Positions 11,601 through 22,470 of a stretch of 64,000 bases of DNA are shown here, one piece after another. The position numbers and the translations under genes were made by a program. Source of the DNA: Manis javanica (Eukaryota; Chordata; Mammalia; Pholidota; Manidae); assembly GCF_040802235.1 (NCBI RefSeq), contig NC_133167.1, positions 43,646,001 through 43,710,000 of the forward strand, given 5' to 3'. How positions within the stretch are numbered: the first letter of the stretch is position 1; each line of letters begins with the position of its first letter. The notes beneath the pieces were generated by a model. It did not search any database. It was given only the letters and a program-made list of their open reading frames with translations, and had not been told where the DNA came from.

Positions 11601-12313
11601 ACTTACCTTTCTGGTTCCTAAAGAGATTTATTCAACCACCATGAACGTGTAACAGCAGACACTGCTCAATAACTCTAAATGACCGTTACTGCAATTACTT
11701 CACTTCCTCTGGTAAAAGACCTTCAGCCACAAAGACCCTCGCTGGAACACTGGAGTATAAATCATGAATTTTTTTCATCTAGAACTGGTAATAAAAGTCT
11801 CTGTCTTCTCTGACAAGGGAGTTTTCAGGATGTAAGTACAAACTTGTCTATGGCCATGTCTCCAATGAAGAAGCCAACAGATAAAGGGAAGAAAAGATGA
11901 AAGCCCCATTTACTCTTCTACAGGTACATATTAATAATGAATAAAAGCTTATTTCCATTGTTACTGTCATCCATGACTTTGCTAACTATGAGGGTAATAT
12001 GCTTCATTTTTATTGAGCCACATATAGTTTGGTTTCTGGTAAGTTACAAACAAAAAGCATAATTTACTTCATTCTAATAGCTCATTTTTATTTAAATATT
12101 CAAATATAAAGAAAATTATACATGTATCAGTGAAATAACTCAGTATCTTTCCTCTTCTTTTATATTTAATCTTATGAATCATGATCTGTTTCTTTATTTA
12201 ACACTTTCTTCCATATTCTCCTAGAGAAGAAGGAAGAGACTATGCATATGCCCAGAAAAATTTGAAGAAATCGTAGGAATCATATTCTCTAACATTTTAA
12301 TTTTAAAGACATC
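8666..12313. other. AT-rich intergenic stretch, nothing recognised
   Basis: No supported gene, RNA or named repeat was found. Open frames are short and compositionally like the background. It may contain decayed repeats beyond recognition by eye. Confidence 0.35.
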
Positions 12314-12654
12314 TGCTGTAGTCTGAATTTGTGTCCTCTGAAATTCTTATGTTGAAAACCTAACTCCCAAAGGTAATAGTAAGTGGGGACATTGGGAGGT
12401 GATACCTCATGAGTGAGGATCCCTTATGAATAGTATTAGTCTTCTTATAAAAGAGATACCACAGGGCTCCCTAGTTCCTTCCACCATGTAAATACTAAAG
12501 AAAGTCTGTGACCTGGAAGTAAGCCCTCACTTAGCCATGCTGGCACCCTGATTCTGGACTTGCAGCCTTCGGAACTATGAGAAATAAATTACTGCTGTTT
12601 ATAAGCCATCAAGTTTGTGGCATTTTGTTGTAGCAGCCCAAATGAAATAAGATG
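12314..12654 (+). repeat. MaLR solo LTR of MLT1A type
   Basis: The order of landmarks matches the mammal-wide MLT1A LTR. They are TCTGAATTTGTGTCCTCTGA near the start, GGGAGGTGATACCTCATGAG, CTTATAAAAGAGATACCACAG, TTCCACCATGTAAA, GCTGGCACCCTGATTCTGGAC, and GAGAAATAAATTACTGCTGT carrying the poly(A) signal. The end is CAGCCCAAATGAAATAAGATGA. About 340 bp, a single LTR with no internal sequence. The family name is from memory of the consensus. Confidence 0.8.
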
Positions 12655-12849
12655 AAATCACAGAAAGATTCAGTAAAAAAAAATCACTTATATTTAATCA
12701 CTTATATACAATGTAGTGCCAAATAAAATTATTTTTTGTGCATTAAATTTCTAGCTCCATTTACTCTTCTACTTTTAGTTTGTCATAATCTTATTTTTGG
12801 GAGAGGGACTTGGTAGTGGTTGCTGACAATTGAAATGGAGTCATTTACT

Positions 12850-14765
12850 CAATTTCATTAAAAAAAATAAAATACCTAAAAGTAAATAAAACCAAGGAGA
12901 TGAAAGACCTATACTCTGAAGACTAGAGGAATTAGAAGAAAGAAATCAAAAATGACATATAAATTAAAAGAATTACTATTGTTAAGGTATCCATACTCCC
13001 CAAAGCAACCTGCAGACTAAATGTAATACCCATCAAAATAGCATTAGTATTTTGCACTGAACTAGAATAACCCTAAAATTTATGTGGAACCACAAAAGAC
13101 CCTGAATATCCCAAAGGAATGTTGAAAAGGAAGAACAAAGCCAGAGATATCACAATACCAGATTTCGAATTACACTACAAAATGAAAGTGTTGAAAAAGA
13201 ACAAAGCTAAAGATGTCACAATACCAGATTTCAAACTATACTACAAAGTGATAGTAATCAAAGGAGTATGGTAATGGCAAAAAATAGACACAGATTAATG
13301 GAACAGAACAGAAGCCTAGAAATAAACCCACATTCATGTGTTCAATTAACCTATGGCAAAGACGGCAAGAATATACAATGGGGAAAAGACAGTTCCTTCA
13401 ATAAGCGGTGCTGAGAAAACTGGAGAGCTATATGCCAAAGAATAAACTGGACCACCAGCTTACAGCATACACAAAAATAAACTCAAAATAGATTAAAGAC
13501 CTAAATATAAAACTTGAAACCACAAAACTCCTAAAGGAAAACATAAGCAGTAATGTCTTAGACATCAGCCTTACCAATATTTTTCTGGATCTGTCTCTTT
13601 AGACAACGGATATAAAGCAAAAATAAACAAGTTGGACTATAGCAAACTAAAAGCTTTTGCAAAAGAGAGGATAATAAACAAAACTAAAAGGGAACCTACT
13701 GAATGGGGGAATATGTTTGCAAATGACATATCTGATAAGGAGTTAATACTCAAAATATATTAAGTATTCATATAACTCAACACCAAAGAAAACCAAATAA
13801 TCTGATTAAAAAATGGGCAGAGGACCTGAACAGACATTTTTTCCAAAGAACACATTCAGGTGAACAACAGACACATGAAAAGATGCTCAGCACCACTAAT
13901 CATCAAGGAAATGCAAATCAAAACCACAATGAGACACTACCTCACACCACTCAGAATGGCTAATATCAAAAAGAAAAGGAATAGCTAGTATTGGCAAGGA
14001 TGTGGAGAAAAATGAAGGAACCCTTGGTTATTGTTGGTGGGAATGTAAATGGGTGCAGCCTCAAAGGAAAAAAAATATGGTGATTCAAAAATTTAGAAAT
14101 ACCATATGACCTAGTAACTCCTCTTCTGGGTATTTACCTGAAGAAAACAAAAACATTAATTTGAGAAGATATATGCACCACTATGTTTATTGCAGCATTA
14201 TTTACAGTAGCCAAGATATGGAAGCAACCTAAATGTCTGTCAGTAGATGAAGGCATAAAGAATATGTAGGCATATGTACATATGCACATACATACACAAT
14301 GGAATATATCTCAGCCATAAAAAAAATTGAAATCTTACCATTCACAACATGGATGAACCTAGAGGGTGTTATGATAAGTGAAATCAGTCAGACAGACAAA
14401 GACAAATACCATGATTACCACATAAAGGTGGAATCTAAAAAACAAAATGTAAAACAGAAATAGACTCATGAATAAAAAGAACAAATTGGTGGTCCAGAGG
14501 GTAGAGAGTTAGGAAGATGGGCAAACAGTTGAAGGGGATTAAGAGGTACAAACTTCCAATTATAAAAATAAATAAGCCACAGGGATGACAAGTACAGCAT
14601 AAGGAATATAACCAATAATATTTAATAGCTTTGTATGATGACAGATGGTAACAACACTTGTGGTCAGCATTTCAGTATGTCTATAATTGTCTAATCACTA
14701 TATTGTATGCCTGAAATCAATGTAATATTGGTCACCTATACTTCAATAATTTTTTTCATTTGAAA
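12850..14765 (+). mobile_element. Old L1 (L1MA-like), 3' half of ORF2 plus 3'UTR
   Basis: This 5'-truncated L1 is in sense orientation. It starts inside ORF2 (GATGAAAGACCTATACTCTGA near 12900) and runs through the reverse-transcriptase C-terminal region and the cysteine-rich end (near 13990-14060). The 3'UTR resembles L1MA ends, with TATTGTATGCCTGAAATCAA and an A-rich tail near 14755. Many stops and indels. A 69-bp tandem duplication is present at 13122-13259. Confidence 0.8.
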
Positions 14766-14845
14766 AAACAAAAAAATGAAATGGATTCATTTATTTCTTT
14801 TTTAGGAGAGACACTCCCCTTTCCCTTATGACTTACAGTGATAGC

Positions 14846-15185
14846 TGACTTTTACTGACCACCATTGTAAGGGCTCTTAATGTTCTTTTTCCATTTAATC
14901 CCTGCAACAATTAGTGGTTAGACGTACTGATATAATCAGTATTTTTTTATATTTGGTAATTTTTCCAGGGTAATTCACATAATCATTGCAACCATTTTTA
15001 AAAGAATCTGTTGTTTAGCTTATTTTTATTTCATGTATTTTTGTAAGCCACTGAAAGTATTTTTTATAACCAGGCAAGTTTAAATAAATGAAGTATAGAT
15101 TCCACGAGTTATCCAAGATCACATTGCCTAGTAAAGAGCAAAGCCAGGACACAGATTGCCTAATCCCAAGTCCAGAGCCATTTTA
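14846..15185 (-). repeat. MIR SINE, reverse orientation, interrupted
   Basis: The segment near 14846-14945 (CATTTAATCCCTGCAACAAT) and the segment near 15095-15185 (ATCCAAGATCACATTGCCTAG, then AGCCAGGACACAGATTGCC) correspond to two consecutive parts of a reverse-complemented MIR core. Roughly 140 bases of unrelated AT-rich sequence lie between them. Confidence 0.65.
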
Positions 15186-15477
15186 TAAGGAAGTTTGATA
15201 TAAAGCAGTAAGCAGTAGGCTCTTGAAATAAGCAGTCATGAAATTCTTCAAGATTGAATACATTCAGTGCTGAGCCATCATTCTGGACATATTATTGATA
15301 ACTGTAATGTGTCAGACTATTAAATACTTCAGTGACTGTTAAGAACTACTCTAGGAAATGGTAGAGTACACTAATGTTTTACTCCCAGGGTTAATGAGAC
15401 TTGGAAGAAGCCTGTAAAAATCTCTGAACTGAGACTAAGCAGTCAGTACACCTGGTCACACACTCTTCAGGATAATT

Positions 15478-15491
15478 AAAAAGCACTTTCT
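15478..15491 (+). repeat. 5' target-site duplication of the chimeric L1
   Basis: AAAAAGCACTTTCT, 14 bp, is repeated perfectly at 24121-24134. The bases before it read AATT, so the insertion site is TT/AAAA, the standard L1 endonuclease target. Confidence 0.9.
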
Positions 15492-17066
15492 GGAGGAGGT
15501 GGAGCCAGGATGGCGGCATGAGTAGAGCAGTGGAAATCTCCTCCCAAAAACACATAGAGCTATGAAAATATAACAAAGAAATCTCTTCCTAAAATAGAGA
15601 CCAGAGGACACAGGACAACATCCAGACCACATCCACACCTGCAAAAACCCAGCGCCTTGCCAAGGGGGTAAGATACAAGCCCTGGCCCGGCGGGACCTGA
15701 GCGCCCCTCCCCCCGGCTCCCGGCGGGTGGAAAGAAACCGGAGGGGGTTTTTTGTTTTTTTGGTGAGTGCTTTTTCGAAGCCTTAAAGGGACAGGGACCC
15801 CATTGCTAGGGAGGCAGGGCAGCGGGACCGGTGAGCGGGTGCCTGGGACCAGTGCCTGAGGACAAAGAATATCGCGCATTTTTCCCTACAGGACCAGTGG
15901 GCAGGTGCCTGAGACTGGCGCCTGAGGACGGAGGAAATCGCGCTTTTTTCCCTTTTTTTTTTCTCTTTTTGGCGAGTGCTTTTTGGAAGCCTTAAAGGGA
16001 CAGGGACTCCGGTGCTAGGGAGGCAGAGCAGCAGGACCTGTGAGCGGGAGGCTGGGACCAGTGCCTGAGGACAAAGAATATCCCACGTTTTTCCCTGCGG
16101 GACCGGAGGGCGGGTGCCTGAGACCAGCACCTGAAGACGGAGGAAATCGAGCGTTTTTCCCCTTTTTTTTTCTCTTTTTGGTGAGTGCTTTTTGGAAGCC
16201 TTAAAGGGACAGGGACCCTGCTGCTAGGGAGGCAGAGCAGTAGGACCGGTGAGCGGGTGCCTGGGACCGGCACCTGAGGACAAAGAATATCACCCGTTTT
16301 TCCCTGTGAGACTGGTGGGTGGGTGCCTGAGACTGGCGCCTGAGGACAGAGGAAATTGCGTGTTTTTCCCCTTTTTTTTTCTCTTTTTGGTGAGTGCTTT
16401 TTGGAAGCCTTAAAGGGACAGGGACCCCAGTGCTAGGGAGGCAGAGCAGCAGGACCAGTGAGCGGGTGCCTGGGACCAGCACCTGAGGACAAAGAATATC
16501 GTGCGTTTTTCCCTGAAGGACTGGTGGGCGGGTGCTTTTTGGAAGCCTTGAAGGGACAGGGACCCCGGTGCTAGGGAGGCAAGGCAGCAGGACCAGTGAG
16601 CGGGTGCCTGGGACCGGCGCCTGAGGACAAAAAAAATTGCCTGTTCCCTCTCTCATTGTTGCTGTTGTTGTTTTGGTTTGGAGAGTGCTTTTTGGAAGTC
16701 TTAAAGGGGCAGGACAGGACACTTAGACCAGAGGCAGGGAATCTAGGGATCTCTGGGCACTCTAACCCCCTGGACAACAGGGAACACAGAGGCCCCTTAT
16801 GGAGATAAATAGACTCCTGGCCGCTCCCCCTCCAACGACGCTCCACCACTTTGGAGGAGCAGCACCAGGCAGGCCACGCCCACAGCTACAGCAGAGATAA
16901 ACTCCATAGCAAACGGGCACATAGCAGAAGCCCTGTCTGCACACAGCTGACAAGCATAAGCCATTAGAGGTCGCTATTCTCCCAGGAGAGGAAGGCCACA
17001 AACCAACAATAAGGGAAGCTCTTCTAGCGGTCACTCGTACCAGCTCTGCAAACTATCTCTATCACC
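15492..17066 (+). promoter_or_regulatory. L1 5'UTR/internal promoter with 209-bp tandem monomers
   Basis: The L1 5' end begins GGAGGAGGTGGAGCC and has an AGGATGGCGGC string near 15518 that resembles a YY1 site, as in other mammalian L1s. From 15762 to about 16700 a unit starting G(G/C)(T/C)GAGTGCTTTTTGG is repeated. Starts are at 15762, 15971, 16180 and 16389 (exactly 209 bp apart), followed by two shorter units at about 16531 and 16680. The units are GC-rich with several CpGs (GCGCGTTTTTCCC type). Such arrays act as promoters in mouse L1s; here that role is inferred. The L1 at 51.36 kb has a shorter 5'UTR with a single unit. Confidence 0.8.
15762..16700 (+). repeat. Tandem repeat array, about 4 full plus 2 partial units of 209 bp
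   Basis: Each unit includes CTTAAAGGGACAGGGAC, TGCTAGGGAGGCAGAGCAG, GGACAAAGAATATC and a T-rich end (CCTTTTTTTTTCTCTTTTTG). The first units are spaced 209, 209 and 209 bp. The later ones are deleted to about 142-149 bp. Similarity between units is high, so the array formed shortly before this copy inserted. Long open frames on the minus strand here only reflect the repeats. Confidence 0.85.
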
Positions 17067-18044
17067 ATGAAAAGGCAAAACTACAGGCAGACAAAGGTCA
17101 CAGAGACAACACCTGAGAAGGAGACAGACCTAACCAGTCCTCCTGAAAAATAATTCAAAATAAAAATCATGAACATGCTGACAGAGATGCAGAGAAAAAT
17201 GCAAGAGCAATGGGATGAAGTCCGGAGGTAGATCACAGATATCAGGAAGGAGATCACAGAAGTGAAACAATCCCTGGAAGGATTTATAAGCAGAATGGAT
17301 AAGATGCAAGAGGCCATTGAAGGAATAGAAGCCAGAGAGCAGGAACATATAGAAGCTGACATAGAGAGAGATAAAAGGATCTCCAGGAGTGAAACAACAC
17401 TCAGAGAACTATGTGACCAATCCAAAAGGAATAATATTCGTATTATAGGGGTACCAGAAGAAGAAGAAAGAGGAAAAGGGATGGAAAGAATCTTGGAAGA
17501 CATAATTGCTGAAAACTTCCCCAAACTGGGGGAGGAAATAATCGAACAGACCATGGAATTACACAGAACCCCCAACAGAAAGGATCCAAGGAGAACAACA
17601 CCAAGACACATAGTAATTAAAATGGCAAGGATCAAGGACAAGGAAAGAGTTTTAAAGGTAGCTAGAGAGAAAAAGGTCACTTTTAAAGGAAAACCCATCA
17701 GGCTAACGTCAGACTTCTCGACAGAAACCCTACAGGCCAGAAGAGAATGGCATGATATACTTAATGCAATGAAACAGAAGGGCCTTGAACAAAGGATACT
17801 GTATCCAGCACGACTTTCATTTAAATATGATGGCGGGATTAAACAATTCCCAGACAAGCAAAAGCTGAGGGAATTTGCTTCCCAAAAACCACCTCTACAG
17901 CGCATCCTACAGGGGACTGCTCTACATGGGAGCACTCCTAAAAAGAGCACAGAACAAAACACCCAACATATGAAGAATGGAGGAGGAGGAATAAGAAGGG
18001 AGAGAAGAAAAGATCTCCAGACAGTGTATATAACAGCTCAATAA
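17067..18044 (+). pseudogene. L1 ORF1 (RNA-binding nucleic-acid chaperone), two stops
   Basis: ORF1p packages L1 RNA as a trimer. The start is ATG at 17067 (MKRQNYRQ), aligned with the same start in the L1 at 52191. About 325 codons. Residues about 30-115 form the coiled coil. The RRM follows (NNIRIIGVPEEEE near residue 124). The C-terminal domain has TPRHIVIKMARIKDKE, then the REKKVTFKGKPIRL and LQARREW motifs. Stops occur at codon 29 (17151) and codon 55 (17229). The frame is open from 17262 to the end. The C-terminal tail is about 120 bp shorter than in the L1 at 52-53 kb. The first stop looks like a CAA to TAA change, because the other copy reads CAA. Confidence 0.9.
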
Positions 18045-18119
18045 GCGAGCTAAGATAGGCAGTAAGATACTAAAGAAGCTAACCTTGAACCTTTGGTAAC
18101 CACGAATCTAAAGCCTGCA

Positions 18120-21100
18120 ATGACAATAAGTACATATCTCTCAATAGTCACCCTAAATGTAAATGGACTTAAGGCACCAATCAAAAGACACAGAGTAATA
18201 GAATGGATAAAAAAGCAAGACCCACCTCTTTGCTGCTTACAAGAAACTCACCTTAAACCCAAAGACAAGCATAGACTAAAAGTCAAGGGATGGAAAAACA
18301 TATTTCAGGAAAACAACAGTGAGAAGAAAGCAGGGGTTGCAGTACTAATATCAGACAAAATAGACTTCAAAACAAAGAAAGTAACAAGAGATAAAGAAGG
18401 ACACTACATAATGATAAAGGGCTCAGTCCAACAAGAGGATATAACCATTCTAAATATATATGCACCCAATACAGGAGCACCAGCATACGTGAAGCAAATA
18501 CTAACAGAACTAAAGGGGGAAATAGGCTGCAATGCATTCATTTTAGGAGACTTCAACACACCACTCACCCCAAAGGATAGATCCACCGGGCAGAAAATAA
18601 GTAAGGACACACAGGCACTGAACAACACACTAGAACAGATGGACCTAATAGACATCTATAGAACTCTACATCCAAAAGCAACAGAATATACATTCTTCTC
18701 AAGTGCACATGGAACATTCTCCAGAATAGACCACATACTAGCCCACAAAAAGAGCCTCAGTAAATTCCAAAATATTGAAATTCTACCAACCAATTTTTCA
18801 GACCACAAAGGTGTAAAAGTAGAAATAAATTCTACAAAGAAAACAAAAAGGCTCACAAACACATGGAGGCTTAACAACATGCTACTAAATAATCAATGGA
18901 TCAATGAACAAATCAAAATAGAGATCAAGGAATATATAGAAACAAATGAAATCAACAACACAAAGCTCCAACTTCTCTGGGACGCAGCGAAAGCAGTCTT
19001 AAGAGGAAAGTATATAGCAATCCAGGCACACTTGAAGAAGGAAGAACAATCCCAAATGAATAGTCTAACATCACATTTATCGAAACTGGAAAAAGAAGAA
19101 CAAATGAGGCCTTAAGTCAGCAGAAGGAGGGACATAATAAAGATCAGAGAAGAAATAAACAAAATTGAGAAGAATAAAACAATAGCAAAAATCAACGAAA
19201 CCAAGAGCTGGTTCTTTGAGAAAATTAACAAAATAGATAAGCCTCTAGCCAAACTTATTAAGAGAAAAAGAGAATCCACACAAATCAACATAATCAGAAA
19301 TGAGAACGGAAAAATCACGACAGACTCCACAGAAATACAAAGAATTATTAAAGACTACTATGAAAACCTATATGCCAACAAGCTGGAAAACCTAGAAGAA
19401 ATGGACAACTTCCTAGAAAAATGCAACCTCCCAAGACTGACCAAGGAAGAAACACAAAGTTAAAAAAACCAATTACGAGGAAAGAAATTGAAACAGTAAT
19501 CAAAAAACTACCCAAGAACAAAATCCTGGGGCCGGACGGATTTACCTCAGAATTTTAACAGACACAAAGAGAAGACATAATACCCATTCTCCTTAAAGTG
19601 TTCCACAAAATAGAAGAAGAGGGAATACTCCCAAACTCATTCTATGAAGCCAACATCACCCTAATACCAAAACCAGGCAAAGACACCACCAAAAAAGAAA
19701 ATTACAGACCAATATCCCTGAAGAAAGTAGATGCAAAAATACTCAATAAAATATTAGCAAAGAGAATTCAACAGTATATCAAAAGGATCATACACCATGA
19801 TCAAGTGGGATTCATCCCAGGGATGCAAGGATGGTACAACATTCAAAAATCCATCAACATCATCTACCACATTAACAAAAAGAAAGACAAAAACCACATG
19901 ATCATCTCCATAGATGCTGAAAAAGCATTTGACAAAATTCAACATCCATTCATGATAAAAACTCTCAGCAAAATGGGAACAGAGGGCAAGTACCTCAACA
20001 TAATAAAGGCCATATATGATAAACCCACAGCCAGCATTATACTGAAAAGCAAGAAGCTGAAAGCATTTCCTCTGAGATCGGGAACCAGACAGGGATGCTC
20101 ACTCTCCCCACTGTTATTTAACATAGTACTGGAGGTCCTAGCCACGGCAATCAGACAAAACAAAGAAATACAAGGAATCCAGATTGGTAAAGAAGAAGTT
20201 AAACTGTCACTATTTGCAGATGACATGATATTGTATGTAAAAAACCCTAAAGACTTCACTCCAAAACTACTAGAACTGATATCGGAATACAGCAAAGTTG
20301 CAGGATACAAAACTAACACACAGAAATCTGTAGCTTTCCTATACACTAACAATGAATCAAAAGAAAGAGAAATCAGGAAAACAATTCCATTCACCATTGC
20401 ATCAAAAAGAATAAAATACCTAGCAATAAACTTAACCAAAGAAGTGAAAGACTTATACTCTGAAAACTACAAGTCATTCTTAAGAGAAATTAAAGGGGAC
20501 GCTAATAAATGGAAACTCATCCCATGCTCATGGCTAGGAAGAATTAATATCGTCAAAATGGCCATCCTGCCCAAAGCAATATACAGATTTGATGCAATCC
20601 CTATCAAATTACCAGCAACATTCTTCAATGAATTGGAACAAATAATTCAAAAATTCATATGGAAACACCAAAGACCCCGAATAACCAAAGCAATCCTGAG
20701 AAAGAAGAATAAAGTTGGAGGGGGGGGTATCTCACTCCCCAACGTCAAGCTCTACTACAAAGCCATAGTAATCAAGACAATTTGGTACTGGCACAAGAAC
20801 AGAGCCACAGACCAGTGGAACAGATTAGAGACTCCAGAAATTAACCCAAACATATATGGTCAATTAATATTTGATAAAGGAGCCATGGACATACAATGGC
20901 AAAATGACAGTCTCTTCAACAGATGGTGCTGGCAAAACTGGACAGCTACATGTAGGAGAATGAAACTGGACAATTGTCTAACCCCATATACAAAGGTAAA
21001 CTAAAAATGGATCAAAGACCTGAATGTAAGTCATGAAACCATTAAACTCTTGGAAAAAAACATAGGCAAAAACCTCTTAGACATAAACATGAGTGAACTC

Positions 21101-21940
21101 TTCTTGAACATATCTCCCCGGGCAAGGAAAACAACAGCAAAAATGAGCAAGTGGGACTACATTAAGCTGAAAAGCTTCTCTACAATGAAAGACACCATCA
21201 ATAGAACAAAAAGGAACACTACAGTATGGGAGAATATATTTGAAAATCACAGATCCGATAAAGGCTTGACGTCCCGAATATATAAAGAGCTCACACGCCT
21301 CAACAAACAAAAAACAAATAACCCAATTAAAAAATGGGCAGAGGAACTTAACAGACAGTTCTCTAAAAAAGAAATACAGATGGCCAACAGACACATGAAA
21401 AGATGCTCCACATCGCTAATTATCAGAGAAATGCAAATTAAAACTACAATGAGGTATCACCTCACACCAGTAAGGATAGCTGCCATCCAAAAGACAAACA
21501 ACAACAAATGTTGGTGAGGCTGTGGAGAAAGGGGAACCCTCCTACACTGCTGGTGGGAATGTAAATTAGTTCAACCATTGTGGAAAGCAATATGGAGGTT
21601 CATCAAAATGCTCAAAACAGACCTACCATTTGACCCAGGAATTCCACTCCTAGGAATTTACCCTAAGAATGCAGCAATCAAGTTTGAGAAAGACAGATGC
21701 ACCCCTATGTTTATTGCAGCACTATTTACAATAGCCAAGAATTGGAAGCAACCTAAATGTCCATCGGTAGATGAATGGATAAAGAAGATGTGGTACATAT
21801 ACACAATGGAATACTACTCATCCATAAGAAGTGGAAAAATCCAATCATTTGCAGAAACATGGATGGAGCTGGAGAGTATTATGCTCAGTGAAATAAGCCA
21901 AGTGGAGAAAGAGAAATACCAAATGATTTCACTCATCTGA
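18120..21940 (+). pseudogene. L1 ORF2 (endonuclease-reverse transcriptase), five lesions
   Basis: ORF2p nicks the target and reverse-transcribes the RNA. I chose the ATG at 18120 (MTISTYLSIVTLNVNGL), the usual L1 start; an in-frame ATG at 18093 also exists. The apurinic-type endonuclease, residues 1 to about 240, keeps LNVNGL, CLQETH, LGDFNT, SRIDHI and SDHKGV. The reverse transcriptase from about 19590 keeps the FADD active site at 20213-20224. The cysteine-rich end lies near 21485-21580. Total length of about 1274 codons equals a normal L1 ORF2. Lesions are a stop at 19113, a frameshift with stop near 19457-19465, a stop near 19556, a stop at 21002, and TGA at 21515 (a CGA to TGA change by comparison with the copy at 48.9 kb). 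Confidence 0.9.
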
Positions 21941-22312
21941 GGAGTATAAGAACAAAGGAAAAACTGAAGGAACAAAACAGCAGCAGAATTACAGAACCCA
22001 AAAATGGACTAACAGGTACCAAAGGGAATGGAACTGGGGAGGATGGGTGGGCAGGGAGGGATAAGGGGGGAGAAGGAGAAAGGGTGTATTAAGATTAGCA
22101 TGCATGGCGGCGGGAGGGAGGGAGGGGAGTGTGGGCTGCACAACACAGAGAGGACACGTAGTGATTCTACAACATTTTGCTAAGCTGATGGGCAGTAACC
22201 ATAATGAGGTTGTTAGGGGGGACCTGATATAGGGGAGAGCATAGGAAACATAGTATTCTTCATGTAAGTGTAGATTAAAGATTAAAAAAAAAAAAGAAAA
22301 AAAGAAAGAAAA
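21941..22312 (+). other. L1 3'UTR with G-rich tract and internal A-rich end
   Basis: After the ORF2 stop the sequence has a polypurine region, including GGCGGCGGGAGGGAGGGAGG (about 22107-22126), a candidate G-quadruplex as is typical of L1 3'UTRs. Then come AACACAGAGAGGACACGTAG and the closing TTCATGTAAGTGTAGATTAA with an A-rich tract at 22283-22312. In an ordinary L1 the element would end here, as do the L1s at 54.5 and 56.95 kb. Here it is followed by more transposed sequence. Confidence 0.85.
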
Positions 22313-22470
22313 GGGGGGTTACTCCTTGATAGGATAAAACTATTGGTAAATCAAAGATCAACGCATGCTTTAAATATCCTTAATATTGATCACTTAAAGG
22401 GTGTCAGATGATCAGCTATGGAGGTACTCTTTTCTGATAATATTCCTTTCTCTTAATAAAAAAAAAAAAG
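22313..22470 (+). other. Extra polyadenylated module between L1 3'UTR and env segment
   Basis: About 158 bp of unrelated sequence end in AATAAA (22455-22460) running into an A12-type tract (to 22469). It is not present in the second chimera copy, where the L1 A-tract joins the env segment directly (49700/49701). I do not recognise it. It could be an earlier or separate transduced 3' flank, or an insertion into the A-tract of this lineage. Confidence 0.55.

Noticed and set aside
11570..11950. Possible conserved exon or regulatory element
   Set aside because: The sequence looks somewhat less decayed than its surroundings, but nothing specific supports a function without cross-species alignment.
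15762..16700. Regularly spaced repeats as a CRISPR-like array
   Set aside because: Units are 209 bp and contiguous without unique spacers, and sit at the 5' end of an L1 in a mammalian context.
15589..16722. Several repeated minus-strand open frames
   Set aside because: They are produced by the 209-bp L1 monomers and repeat with the same period; no protein family is seen.
17081..17962. Long minus-strand open frame of 293 codons
   Set aside because: It is the mirror of L1 ORF1. The plus strand carries the RRM and C-terminal domain motifs; the minus translation is hydrophobic/serine-rich with no domain.
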